From Sergeia podlipaevii (taxonomy: Eukaryota; Euglenozoa; Kinetoplastea; Trypanosomatida; Trypanosomatidae): 64,000 nt of DNA. Position numbers and translations under genes: made by a program. The DNA lies in contig JASANZ010002272.1 in assembly GCA_030849805.1 (NCBI GenBank), positions 62,001 through 126,000 of the forward strand, in the 5' to 3' direction. A model generated the notes under the pieces. It was not told the origin of the DNA. It worked only from the letters and a program-made list of their open reading frames with translations, and searched no databases. This document shows positions 1 through 9,410 of the stretch, piece after piece (position 1 is the first letter of the stretch; each line of letters starts with the position of its first letter).

Positions 1-614
1 CTCCTCGCATTTGTAAAAACAACAACAAAAAAGACTTGTTGAAAGGCAGTGTGAAATGTCTAGTAGGAAAGTTAAAAAATGCTGCTCTTGTGGGAGCTCC
101 TTCGCTATCATATATAGAATGTTACTATGGGCGTATGCATATGTGGCTATCTATGTGTATGTGTTTCTGTGTACGCACCATGTATGTTACTTTCTATAAA
201 AGTAGAGGAAAAAGTGAATGTCGACAAAGAGACATATGCCTCTACTGTTGTGCCTTCTCACTCTTTATCCAGAAGGATAGCAAAGCAAGGTGAAGTGTTT
301 ACGATACACACATTTGCGCGCGGTACGCACAATGGCACTTCATAGGGCAAAGTGAAAAAAAAAAAAGCGAGATGTTTTTTTTTGAGGGGTGTGTGTGTGA
401 TGAAGAGACTTCGTAGTCGTAAGGGGGAGAAAATAGTGTATATATCTGACAAACGAATATCCTCTTACGCAGTGAAAAAGACGTTCTGAATTTCTTTTTT
501 TATGTGTTGGTTATTATTTTTATGCCGACTGCATGTGCGACTTCCTTTGTAGCACAGATAAATATAAATTTTTTAATCACCTTTTTTTTTTTTGCGACTC
601 TGCAAACACATTTA

Positions 615-643
615 GTTGGGAGAAATGGGGACACACCTGCCCT
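615..643. repeat. Diverged direct repeat, copy 1
   Basis: This 29-base segment begins GTTGGG and ends TGCCCT. It matches 1381-1409 at 25 of 29 positions without gaps. The two copies are in different reading frames relative to each other, so a shared peptide is not the explanation. Confidence 0.55.
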
Positions 644-1380
644 TTAAATGTTTTTTTTTGTAGAGCTACTCCTTTTTTTCCTTTTCTTTTAACGGCTTCG
701 TTATACCTCCATTAAAAAAAAATAGCAGAAAATATATGTTGTTGTATTTGTAGGTGATGCCGTTTTTCTGAGATGAATATATATATACCTTCAAAGGGGA
801 AAGAAACTAGCAAAAGCGTTGATACATCTAAATCTATGATTTGTGCAAGTGTCACGAATGTTTTTCTTCCTTTTTTATTATTCAGTAACGGACCGTTTAG
901 TAGTGAGCAATACACTAGCCCTCTTCCGTTTCATCGAAGTTATCGTTACTGTTATTTGCTGTATTGTCTTGCAGAGACGAACATTCACACAACGAATATA
1001 AAGGAGATAGAACGAAAGCAGCGAAGCGTTTATTGAAGTTTTTTGATTATTATTATTATTGCTATAGCATATCAGTTTTTTTTTCTTTTTTTTCCCCTTT
1101 TTATCCCCTTAATTTGATAACATTTGGTGATCGTTGATTCAAGCTCGTTTGAGAGCAACGCTCTCTTTTTTTTTTCCTCGGAACAAAAATCATTGAAAGG
1201 TAGCAATTAGCGAGAGTGAAGGAGAGAGAGGAGAGTGGGAAAGCTTTAAACACAAAGAGGAGAAGAGAAAGCTGCAATCATTTTCTGTTCTGTTGTTATC
1301 TTTTAAGTGTGCGTGACCACCACATGAACCGGTAGTGTTTCATCTTCTCTAAGTGTTATTCAATAGATGGCGAGTATATT

Positions 1381-1409
1381 GTTGGGAAAATTGGGGACAT
1401 ACCCGCCCT
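1381..1409. repeat. Diverged direct repeat, copy 2
   Basis: This is the second copy of the 29-base element at 615-643, with four substitutions and no indels. Flanking sequence does not obviously align. Confidence 0.55.
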
Positions 1410-1827
1410 CGATACCTTGCCGCTATGGAGGCTTTCATCTCTTTCGAACTTCCTTTTTTTTCTCTCGCTTTCACACCTATAAAATTTATGGTACAAGATT
1501 GATGCATCCTCAGTTTTTTTTTCTGATTATGCTTAGAGGGGTTGCTCATTCAACAATGGTAGGAAATAAGCGGCCGTGTTTCAGATTTCTATAGAAGAAC
1601 TTGTGGGATTTAAAGGAAAAAGAAGAAACTCACATTAATCACGAGGCGACTACGATGATGGACCGCAATCTTTTCGTTTGGAGGCCGTTTTTTTTTTTTT
1701 CCGGTCTTTCACGTTCGTCGCGGGCATGTTCTTCGCGCCTCTTTCAAAATGAACAAATGCAAACTACTTATGTTGGCATTTTTTAAAAAAAGGAACCATT
1801 TTGTTGTTGTTGCTCAGCTGTATGTAT

Positions 1828-1882
1828 CTTTCTTTTTCCTTATTTCTTCCCGTTTCTCAATACTATATCCGTTGGGTACAAG
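1828..1882 (+). promoter_or_regulatory. Likely SL trans-splice acceptor for the gene at 1946
   Basis: A pyrimidine-rich stretch at 1828-1858 is followed by the first AG at 1881-1882, giving a predicted 5' UTR of about 63 nt. Inferred from the general trypanosomatid rule (polypyrimidine tract, then first AG). Confidence 0.55.
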
Positions 1883-1945
1883 GATCCAACCTATTTATAC
1901 CTATATATATTTTACAGCCTCACCCCTCACTCATTGAGAACAATC

Positions 1946-2116
1946 ATGTTTCCCGGCATGCAAGGTCCCCAGGCGCTGCCTGATCAGGTGGCATACCCAA
2001 TGTTTTGGAAGAACTTCAACCGCTTTATTGCTATCGCGACTACCACCGCCGCTATTGCGCTTACCATCCGCTACTGCGAGCAGAAGACTCACTCGATGCT
2101 GATCAACTCCATTTAA
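1946..2116 (+). CDS. Small single-span membrane protein, probably mitochondrial
   Basis: This is a 56-residue protein starting at ATG 1946. An in-frame TTG lies 12 nt upstream, but ATG is the credible start. It begins MFPGMQGPQ, has a short proline-containing head, one hydrophobic segment at about residues 27-42 (FNRFIAIATTTAAIALTI region) and a short polar tail. Local GC content rises sharply over exactly this stretch compared with the T-run spacers on both sides, which supports real coding. Size and layout resemble accessory subunits of trypanosomatid respiratory complexes or ATP synthase, but I do not recognise the family. A T11A10 palindrome starts 3 nt after the TAA stop. Confidence 0.7.
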   Translation: MFPGMQGPQALPDQVAYPMFWKNFNRFIAIATTTAAIALTIRYCEQKTHSMLINSI

Positions 2117-2118
2117 AG

Positions 2119-2141
2119 CTTTTTTTTTTTAAAAAAAAAAG
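2119..2141. repeat. T11A10 palindrome 3' of stop codon
   Basis: C, then eleven T, then ten A, then G: almost a perfect palindrome. It begins 3 nt after the TAA of the preceding small gene and would fold back on itself in RNA. Confidence 0.7.
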
Positions 2142-2725
2142 TCAATCAACTTAAGTATTGAAATCAGCATAGCTAAACAGCAATCACGACAAAAGAACAA
2201 GTAGGAAACCATTGACGAGGGATAACATGAGAGAAATTGCCGAGGCACTTTATCGGCATTTACTTTCTTGACGTTTTCTTATTTCTACTTCGTTAGTGTT
2301 GTTGTTGTGGTGGTGGTGGTGGATTGATGTTTGGGTGTATGTTTGTGACGTGTCGTTGGATGTGTGTTAACGATTGATATGATTGGTGTCAAGGTGCTTT
2401 GGTGGACAATAATAGTTCTTTTTTTTTGTTGTTGTTGTTGTTGTTTTACTCGTCCACGGTGTATAACTAAAGAACTCGAAGTGCCCATAACGGTGCTGTT
2501 TGGTTAGGCGTGCATTCTTATCTAACTATCGCACGACGAACCTTGCTTTTTTTTTTTTTTTTAACTTCTCGCTGGGAAGCATCACCCGGTACCTTCTTTC
2601 TTTCACGTTGACTGTAGCACGTCAACATTTTTTTTTTTGTGAGGAAAATGCATATTAACATTCAACTTCTGAAACTTTTTTTTTATGTGTTCACCATCCT
2701 CCTTTTATTAACTGCCGTAAATACA

Positions 2726-2755
2726 CTTTTTTTTTCTTCTTCTTTATTCACAAAG
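2726..2755 (+). promoter_or_regulatory. Likely SL trans-splice acceptor for the gene at 2880
   Basis: A pyrimidine tract at 2726-2747 is followed by the first AG at 2754-2755. The predicted 5' UTR is about 124 nt. Confidence 0.5.
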
Positions 2756-2879
2756 TAACATAGCTGATGCGCGCTCACGCCGCAACGAAATTTCAAAACG
2801 AAAAAAAAAATAGTGCACGATTTTATAAAGAGTTTAGAGTGGGTACTTTTAAGGAATAATATACATAAATCAAGTGGGA

Positions 2880-3383
2880 ATGACAGAGGTAGCCCCTGAT
2901 TTTAATTTAGTGTCGTTCGCGATTGATCCAGCAACTAACAACTGCCCCGTCGGGGCTCCGCTGCACGTCACGCTTACGTATCAAGTTCTTGTGCCGGTAC
3001 CACGGGCGATGTGGGCGGTTTCTTATGAAGCTGACATTGCTTCAAAGCGGCAGTGTGTGGAACTGGTTGCTCCCATACGTACTTCAGAGTCTCAGTACCA
3101 GGCTGGGCCGTCGTCTACGGTTGCGCATGCCCCTGCTAATACTTGCCTGCAGGAAGGTGTGACGTATCGTCTAGATCTCCGTGTGGAAGATATGGCCAAG
3201 CACATAGCTACTGTGAAGGAGAAGTACCTTCTTCAAGTTGGTATTCTTCGCTTTTCCCTTTCTTCCGAGGACGCACAACTCGGTGATGGAAACAAACTGG
3301 CTGCTACTGTCAACGTTGTATGCCAAGTGAAGAAGACGCCCGCAGGTACGTTGATGCGCACCATGATGAATCCGTTAGAGTAG
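2880..3383 (+). CDS. Conserved-looking hypothetical protein, beta-rich
   Basis: 167 residues, ATG 2880 to TAG 3383. I choose this ATG because the only upstream in-frame candidate is a GTG two codons earlier. There is no signal peptide and no membrane segment. The chain alternates short hydrophobic strands with polar turns over almost its whole length (for example PLHVTLTYQVLVPVPRA near residue 28 and KEKYLLQVGILRFSL near residue 116), which suggests one compact Ig-like or arrestin-like beta-sandwich. I do not recognise a family and assign no function. Normal codon composition and lack of low complexity make it a confident gene. Confidence 0.85.
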   Translation: MTEVAPDFNLVSFAIDPATNNCPVGAPLHVTLTYQVLVPVPRAMWAVSYEADIASKRQCVELVAPIRTSESQYQAGPSSTVAHAPANTCLQEGVTYRLDLRVEDMAKHIATVKEKYLLQVGILRFSLSSEDAQLGDGNKLAATVNVVCQVKKTPAGTLMRTMMNPLE

Positions 3384-3815
3384 TTTTTTTCTACACTAGG
3401 ACCCTTTGTATGTGGTGTTGGATGGATTGTAAATGCTGGGGGAGAGAGGATTTGGTTAAGTCTTTGTCACAATAGCATTAGAAAAGGAAAAGAAAAGCGA
3501 AGAATACGTACGTAACTATATATGTATGGGGCTTTTTCGAACTGAAACATACACACACACGCACACATACATACATTCTCTGTTATAAAACTTTTATTGA
3601 GGATGTATATATATATGATCTACTCTTAAAATATTTTTTTTTTTTTTTGCTTACCTGACCTTATTTTTCTCAATCTTTTTTTTTCTTATCGAAATCACTT
3701 TGATGATTTTCATTTTTTTTTTTTTACAAAGTATTACGCTACCTTGTGTATCGAGAGAAAAAGTATTCCATTTTTTAGCAACTAGCAAACACTTCAACTG
3801 TTGTAAGTCGGCGTC
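3384..3815. other. AT-rich spacer
   Basis: No gene seen. Contains CA-type and TA-type microsatellite patches near 3548-3620 and several T-runs. Confidence 0.6.
3713..3731 (+). promoter_or_regulatory. Likely SL trans-splice acceptor for the gene at 3816
   Basis: A run of 13 T is followed by ACAAAG, with the AG at 3730-3731. The predicted 5' UTR is about 84 nt. Confidence 0.5.
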
Positions 3816-4004
3816 ATGTTTCTTGGTGGCTTTGTTCCCAGGCGCTTCAGCCAGTTTAACCGCGACCCCAGCTGGATGTTTGTTGCCTTCGTGCTCGGCA
3901 CCTGGCTTGGCGAGTATCCTGCTCTCCAGATCAAGTACAACGCTCGCAGCCTGGTCCACGACCCTCACCGCTATATCTGGAGCGCTCATGATGACCATCA
4001 CTAA
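3816..4004 (+). CDS. Small single-span membrane protein, probably respiratory accessory subunit
   Basis: 62 residues, ATG 3816 to TAA 4004. It has a basic N-terminus (MFLGGFVPRRFSQF), one hydrophobic span at about residues 19-31 (PSWMFVAFVLGTWLG) and a polar His/Asp-rich C-terminus ending SAHDDHH. It sits as a GC-rich island between T-run spacers. The short basic head, single span and hydrophilic tail are typical of small mitochondrial inner-membrane subunits (complexes III and IV, ATP synthase), but I cannot place it in a named family. With the 56-residue gene at 1946 it forms a pair of tiny membrane genes 1.7 kb apart. Confidence 0.75.
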   Translation: MFLGGFVPRRFSQFNRDPSWMFVAFVLGTWLGEYPALQIKYNARSLVHDPHRYIWSAHDDHH

Positions 4005-4975
4005 TAAGTTGAGCTAACGACATTGAAAAAGAAAATAGATGTGTACGCCTGTCCTATTTTTTTTTATTATTTTTGTTTGTTTGTTTGAAACGCATTTGCG
4101 TGAGCCAATGGTGCCTTCTGAAGAATAGTGCAATCATAGAGCACGGAGCCAAATGCATTTTCTCTCTGAGAGCGAAGGAAAGCACAAGAAGAGAGAGAGA
4201 GAGATAAAAGCAGGACACTGCTCTGCCTTGTACAAGACTTTCAGGAGGGATGGAGGGGGAAAAACACACACTCCGTTGTTTTTAATGACGCTCAACAGCT
4301 CCAATGTTTTAGACTGAAACCGCGCGCCTTCAAAACGAGAAATACGCGCTGAGGGGGGAGGGGCACACATTTTGAATCTAGTAGTAGTAGGGATGAATGA
4401 TTTTGTTTATATATAAAAAAATACTGATGGTGTAGGTAACGACAAAAAGCAATAGTGGTATATGCAGCTTACTTTCTGTGAAAAAATAAAAACCCGGAGT
4501 GGACGGACTTCGTATACTCACGTATGGGATGTGTGCCACGCGCTATGAGATAAGAGTAAATTTGTAAATGTTTTTTTTTCTTTCGAATGGCTTTATGTCA
4601 ACCTGTTGGATGTTTGAGTATGTTTCTTGTGTTCCCCCTCCCCCTCCTCCCCGTTTCTTCCCAACTTATGATTTCTTCTCTCTTTTTTTTTTTTAATCTT
4701 GCGAAAAAGTCATTTATTATTATTATTATTAAAGTATCTATTCTCAAAAAAAAAGGGGTTAGTTGTCTGTATCCAAAATTTCGGGCACATACACACCGTG
4801 TTTGAGAGCAGTTCTTGTCTACAGTATTTCCGTTGTGTATTATTACCATTATTGCTGTTGACTTTCCTCAAAGGGTGTTCTTGCAAGACATTTTGAAAAA
4901 AATACATCTTTCATCATACAGCTGCCAGCAATAACAACACAGGAAAAAAAAAGCAGCAACAAAGAGGTGATAGAT
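4005..4975. other. Spacer with pyrimidine tract before the RGG gene
   Basis: No gene seen. Contains a GA-rich patch (about 4187-4206) and a long C/T-rich stretch at 4634-4694. Confidence 0.6.
4671..4709 (+). promoter_or_regulatory. Possible SL acceptor for the gene at 4976
   Basis: A pyrimidine tract at 4671-4694 is followed by AG at 4708-4709, giving a leader of about 266 nt. Closer AGs exist, so the exact site is uncertain. Confidence 0.35.
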
Positions 4976-5605
4976 ATGCAGGGACAAATTACGGAAGCTT
5001 TATACATGCTGGCGTGTGAGACGCTGGATCCTAAGCATCTTGAGGAACTTGGGAAGCGATGTGTCGACACAGCTCGTGACTTCGTAGAAGGCAATCCTGG
5101 TGCTGGTGCTGGTGGTCCCCCTGCTGCCGCTTCTGCAGCTCAGGGTCACTTTAATGACTTTAAGGGCGGCCGTGACGACCGCAAAGACGGGGGCCGCGGT
5201 TGGGGCGGACGTGGAGGTGGTGGCTTCGGATTCAACAACAATAACAACAACAACAACCGCGGTGGTGGCGGCGGTCGCGGTGGACGTGGATCGGGTCCGT
5301 GGGGTGGTCGTGGTGGTGGCGGCAGAGCTAGTGATGATCTCTGGGACATGCCTCCCCACCGTGGTGGTGGCGGTGGTCGCGGCCGCTTCCAAGAAAATCG
5401 TCGTGGCAATGGGGGCTTTGGCGGTTCTCGCCGTGATGACCGTCCTCCCGCTGCTGCTGCTCGTGGGGACTCCGCGAAGGACACCGGTGACAAGAACAAG
5501 GCTCCCACTTCTGCCGAAGGGAAGCAAGATATTCAGGGCGGCGATAGGTCTTCGAACCAGAACGGTAACCGAAACCGCCGTAACCAGCGGAAGCCGAATC
5601 GCTAA
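4976..5605 (+). CDS. RGG-rich RNA-binding-type protein
   Basis: 209 residues, ATG 4976 to TAA 5605. The upstream in-frame GTG at 4967 is less likely. Residues 1-40 look helical and ordered (MQGQITEALYMLACETLDPK). A Gly/Ala/Pro linker follows, then a long arginine-glycine region (about 60-165) with repeated RGG and GRGG units, an eight-Asn run, and an acidic/aromatic island DDLWDMPP near residue 120. The tail is basic and Asn/Arg-rich. RGG boxes bind RNA and are methylated by protein arginine methyltransferases; several trypanosome mRNA regulators have them. There is no RRM or zinc finger, so this may be an adaptor. The specific family is not recognised. Confidence 0.85.
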   Translation: MQGQITEALYMLACETLDPKHLEELGKRCVDTARDFVEGNPGAGAGGPPAAASAAQGHFNDFKGGRDDRKDGGRGWGGRGGGGFGFNNNNNNNNRGGGGGRGGRGSGPWGGRGGGGRASDDLWDMPPHRGGGGGRGRFQENRRGNGGFGGSRRDDRPPAAAARGDSAKDTGDKNKAPTSAEGKQDIQGGDRSSNQNGNRNRRNQRKPNR

Positions 5606-7251
5606 GATAGCTGGCAAGAAGGAGTAGTGACTGACGATAAAGGGAGGTTGAAGGGGAGGATGACTGCATCTCGGCATGTATACGTGATTCCTTTTTTTCT
5701 TTCTTTCTTTCTAATTATGATTCACACACAAACCACAGCCAAATGTGAAAAGGAAGAAAGGGAAAGAGAATGTGATCAGAGGGCACAGACCACGCTATTT
5801 AAGCAACACGGTAAGAGGCTCTTTTTTTCCCCCCATCTCTTTTGAATGAGGTATACTTATTGGCTGTGCAGTACGCAGGAAGAAGCGAAGCTAGGAAAGA
5901 AATATAGCATTATAGCAGTACGTACGCGCTACAACCCTACGCATCATGTTTTTTTGTGTGTATATATATTTGTTGTTGTTGTTTCCTCTCTTCTATACAT
6001 TCGTCGTGTCATCCTAATGGCCTTCCTTCACACAAGGGGAAAACGAAGGGTTTCTACTCACCGCCCGCTATAACTGAGATGATGATGATGACGATGATGA
6101 CTGTTGGATGGGTTTGGTTACCTTCTCACTATCACTGATCTTATTTTTTATTTTTGTTCTTTTATTTATTATTTTTCTAGAAGCGGGTACGTCTAATGGC
6201 GCTGCAACGGAAAAAAAGGGTATGTTTCTCAGTGCGCAAAGAGGAGCCTTGCAGGGGTGACATGCGAATGCATTTACCCCCGTTACACTATACCTCTCTT
6301 GAAGTTGCTGAGGCAATGAGAAGCTACCAAGCGCCAGATGCGAAGAGAAGGAACAAAAGAGCAACGGAAAAAAGAAAAATAGTAGCGCGTCGTACCAACA
6401 TTGCAGAGAATAATAACAATAGAAGAAGAAGAGGAAGAAAAATATGTTAAACCTATGGAGAGTTGAAGGAAACGGGTGCAATCAACAGCAAAGACAACGT
6501 GGAAGAGTAAACAATTGTATCGCCAAATATTTACAAAAAAAAAAGGAAGAGTTGAACAACAGGTATTTGACATCTGTATGTGGATGTGTGGGTGTGTTTA
6601 GATTAAGAAGTTGTGGCTCTCTTTCTGTATGCCAAACGACTCATTTAGATATGTAAAAAAAAAAAAAGAAACAGTCCATAGGGAAGAATAAATACAGTTA
6701 ACACCACTGAAACACACTCACACCAACAACAGCGACAAGAAAAAAAAAATAGAAACACACGCCAACACACCCACCTACACAAACGCACACATGCGCAAGG
6801 ACAGGAATGCGCGAGGAAAAGAAATCGCAAATAAAACGGTTGTTGACAGATTTCTTTTTACTCCTACTGTTTGTAATGTCTTCTTCTTTTTTTTATTTTC
6901 CAATTCCACTACCTTCTTTTAAGACCCAATTGCATTTGAAAACAACCATATACACACACAATCAGAGCTCTCCTTCAAACAACGTCCATCCAACTACCGA
7001 CAACTTCTCTTTCCCTTTATGTTGTGTAACGACCGATACACCGAACCACAACAACGACTACGAATCCCCACAACACACAAAAATAGCACCTTATTTACTA
7101 TCTATATGACCTACCTTTGAAATTCCTGCCCCCCAATACGCTCTCCACTTTGATCCTATATTATTTTCTTTATGTATAACACACATCCACACCTACAAAA
7201 ATAAGTATTCATTTTCCAACCACACCAAGCACTCGCACTCCGCTCATCACC
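5606..7251. other. Long spacer; last part C/A-rich and G-poor
   Basis: No gene is supported in 1.6 kb. A purine-rich stretch lies at about 6330-6445 and A-runs and CA-rich sequence at 6650-6800. A pyrimidine tract at 6875-6921 is followed by AG at 6923-6924. From about 6925 to 7251 the + strand is strikingly poor in G (about 25 in 327 by hand count) and rich in C and A. This may be the histone H1 leader or just spacer. Confidence 0.55.
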
Positions 7252-7455
7252 ATGGCTTCCCCCACCGCTATGATCAAGAAGGCCGCCGCTAAGAAGGCCG
7301 GCGCGAAGAAGGCTCCTGCCAAGAAGACCATCAAGAAGGTCGCCAAGAAGGCCGCTCCCAAGAAGAAGGCCGCCGCCAAGAAGGCTGCCCCCAAGAAGAA
7401 GGCGGCGAAGAAGACCGCCAAGAAGGCTGCGAAGAAGGCTCCCAAGAAGAACTAA
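7252..7455 (+). CDS. H1: Histone H1, trypanosomatid type
   Basis: 67 residues, ATG 7252 to TAA 7455, preceded by CACC. After MASPTAMIK the protein is almost entirely Lys, Ala and Pro in AAKKA/PKKK repeats, ending PKKN. Known trypanosomatid H1 proteins consist of just this C-terminal-tail-like region and lack the winged-helix globular domain of other eukaryotes; this one fits in size and composition. It would bind linker DNA by charge and compact chromatin. Codons are strongly biased to AAG and GCC, as expected of a highly expressed gene. A single copy is visible here; such genes are often tandem, but no second copy is in the window. Confidence 0.9.
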   Translation: MASPTAMIKKAAAKKAGAKKAPAKKTIKKVAKKAAPKKKAAAKKAAPKKKAAKKTAKKAAKKAPKKN

Positions 7456-8374
7456 GCGTTGCTTGGCTTCATCTTGAGCCATAGATTTCCTTTCATTTTT
7501 TTTTGTACGTTTTATAGCCCTATAGGCGACTTTTTTTAATTTATATATATATGAGTATTTTGAAAAGTGATTTCATGGATCGTGGAATTTGCTTTGACAC
7601 TTGTACGTTGTTAGGTGTTCATAGGTGGGGATGGAGCGTTTGCATTGTGTTATGTGTAATCTTTCTGCTGTGTCATCAATGGCGCTGCTGCGTAGAGAAT
7701 GTAGTTATATGAATTGCATATGTTTTCTGCATTTCTTTTCTTTTTCTCCGTCCTGTTTTTTATTCTATTTTGGAGTGTTTTGTATTTATTCTTCAATGCC
7801 TTTCTTTTTTGCTTTCTTTCCTTTTTTTTTGGTTTACATTGGCTGTTTCTCTAGCTTCTAGATTGATTCTGTTTTTCAGTTGGGGTTTGCGTCAGAACGT
7901 TAGTGCGCGAGATTTTTTTTTTTTGACATTTGTGTCCACCAAGTACCTTGTGGTGTATCTTGGGTTTTTTTTTTTCAGGGTTGTGCACTTGTTCTGCTTA
8001 TATAGCAGCAAGCTTTAGGTCTTTTATTACTATTATTATTATTCATTGATTTTGTTAACTATATATATATATATATACATATATCTTTTTCACAGCTTTT
8101 TGGCAAAGGTCATCCCACTTTGAGTTGTGCTTTATTTATATTATAATTCAATTTTTTTTTAGTTCCTTTTTTTTTTTTTTTAAGCTGTTGCTCTTTGACC
8201 GATTGTGTGTCTGTGGAGAGAATTATTGTTGACTAGGGAGTCTTTTGCTCTTCTTCTTTTACTCTGCACATCCGAAAATAGGCATTCTCTGTGATTTTGT
8301 GTGATTTCTCTCTTTGTGATTGTTGTTAGTTCAATTTTTTTTTATATAAAAAATAAACGGCGGCATTTTTATTC
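7456..8374. other. T-rich spacer between H1 and EIF4E1
   Basis: No gene seen. Very T-rich, with a (TA)n run at 8061-8077 and several T-runs. Confidence 0.65.
8241..8281 (+). promoter_or_regulatory. Likely SL trans-splice acceptor for EIF4E1
   Basis: A pyrimidine-rich stretch at 8241-8265 is followed by the first AG at 8280-8281, leaving a 5' UTR of about 93 nt with no upstream ATG. Another tract with AG at 8183-8184 is an alternative. Confidence 0.5.
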
Positions 8375-8959
8375 ATGTCTGTAGACAAAAAGTCGAGTGA
8401 TGGGCAGCAGCAACAGCACAAGCTGAATCGTTCTTGGACGTTGTGGTATGACAGCCCTTCCACCTTCAACACAGAAAACTGGGAGTTGTCTCTTATCCCT
8501 ATTATGACCGTGAACACCGTGGAAGAGTTCTTTCTTATGCTCAAGTATATGAAGCCCCTTCATGCACTCAAGACCTCATCGCAGTATCACTTTTTTCAAG
8601 AAGGAGTGAAGCCAATGTGGGAAGATGAAGCCAACAAGAAAGGCGGGAAGCTTTGGGTAAACATCGACGTGAATAAGAACGAGGACGCAAACAGCCCCGA
8701 GAAAACAGAACTTGACCTCACTTGGGAAAGCGTGCTCATGGCACTCGTTGGTGAGTACTTGGAGGATCCTGACTCCACCGACTCGCAGGTGATGGGGGTT
8801 GGTATGGCAAAGCGCAAGTATCACAATCGCCTTGCCGTGTGGGTGCGGGACTCGTCGCAGACCAAGGTGATTGATGGCCTCAAGAAGGGCGTGCTGAAGG
8901 AGGCGAGGCTGCCCTCAAATGCATCTCTGGTGTTCACTAAGCATGGTGAGAAGGCATGA
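8375..8959 (+). CDS. EIF4E1: Cap-binding translation initiation factor 4E
   Basis: 194 residues, ATG 8375 to TGA 8959, nearly pure eIF4E fold with a very short N-terminus. It binds the mRNA 5' cap, which in trypanosomatids is the hypermethylated cap 4 on the spliced leader. Visible landmarks are NRSWTLWYD (W21, W24), the two cap-stacking tryptophans NWEL (W36) and PMWED (W82) with guanine-contacting E83, and GGKLWVN (W94). Trypanosomatids have six eIF4E paralogues; the short head and this sequence match EIF4E1 best. The position of mammalian W73, on the eIF4G/4E-BP docking face, is Phe here (VEEFF, F53). It lies between H1 and the dynein gene with no close partner. Confidence 0.9.
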   Translation: MSVDKKSSDGQQQQHKLNRSWTLWYDSPSTFNTENWELSLIPIMTVNTVEEFFLMLKYMKPLHALKTSSQYHFFQEGVKPMWEDEANKKGGKLWVNIDVNKNEDANSPEKTELDLTWESVLMALVGEYLEDPDSTDSQVMGVGMAKRKYHNRLAVWVRDSSQTKVIDGLKKGVLKEARLPSNASLVFTKHGEKA

Positions 8960-9410
8960 TAGCAGTGGGGTGAAGGATAAAGAAGCAGAAGAATAATTAA
9001 GGGTTTGCAAAGCTCGGACCTGCTCGCGTCGGGCAAGGACACACACACATACACACGCACACATACATATATATACACACGCGGATCCAGTGGGAAAGGG
9101 AAGGAGAAAAAAAAAGTATAGCGTATATTCGTGTATTTCTTGACTGTTCTTTTTTTTTTTTTTTGAAGTGCAATCAGGCAATGGATGAATTGTGTGGCTA
9201 AAAAGGAGCGGAAACTCCAACGTCAGAAAACGAGGTGCGAGCCTCGTTTATATTAGTTTTTTTTTCTTCTTCAATCTACAGCCAGCTGGGCCACATTAAC
9301 ATACAAAGTGATGCGTCAGGGTGCTAAAGAAGAAGATTGGAGGGAAAATATTGCATAAATATATTTGATACGGACTATGAAAGCAACTACAGCAAAGAGG
9401 AGAAGCAAAG

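Larger units (their letters stand above)
1..1945. other. AT-rich spacer without a supported gene
   Basis: About 1.9 kb dominated by T-runs, with a purine-rich patch near 1200-1275. Open frames here are short, run through homopolymers and do not look like proteins. It is probably the 3' UTR and intergenic region of a gene upstream of the window. It holds a diverged 29-nt direct repeat (615-643 and 1381-1409) and a T6A7 palindrome at 1779-1791. Confidence 0.7.
2117..2879. other. Spacer with GT-rich tract
   Basis: No gene is supported. It opens with the T11A10 palindrome. A G/T-rich stretch at about 2294-2450 includes runs of GTT and GGT and would be a GU-rich RNA element if it lies in the 3' UTR of the preceding gene. 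The distal end holds the acceptor region for the next gene. Confidence 0.6.

Noticed and set aside
1367..1594. 75-codon ATG frame in the first spacer
   Set aside because: Runs through T-homopolymers, has no domain-like pattern and overlaps the direct-repeat copy at 1381-1409, whose partner is in another frame.
5000..5677. Long open frames antisense to and overlapping the RGG gene
   Set aside because: Repetitive GC-rich codons keep other frames open; only the + strand frame gives RGG repeats and a sensible N-terminus.
7156..7482. Leu/Gly-rich and Ala/Phe-rich frames opposite histone H1
   Set aside because: Mirror of AAG/GCC codon repeats on the minus strand; no independent support.
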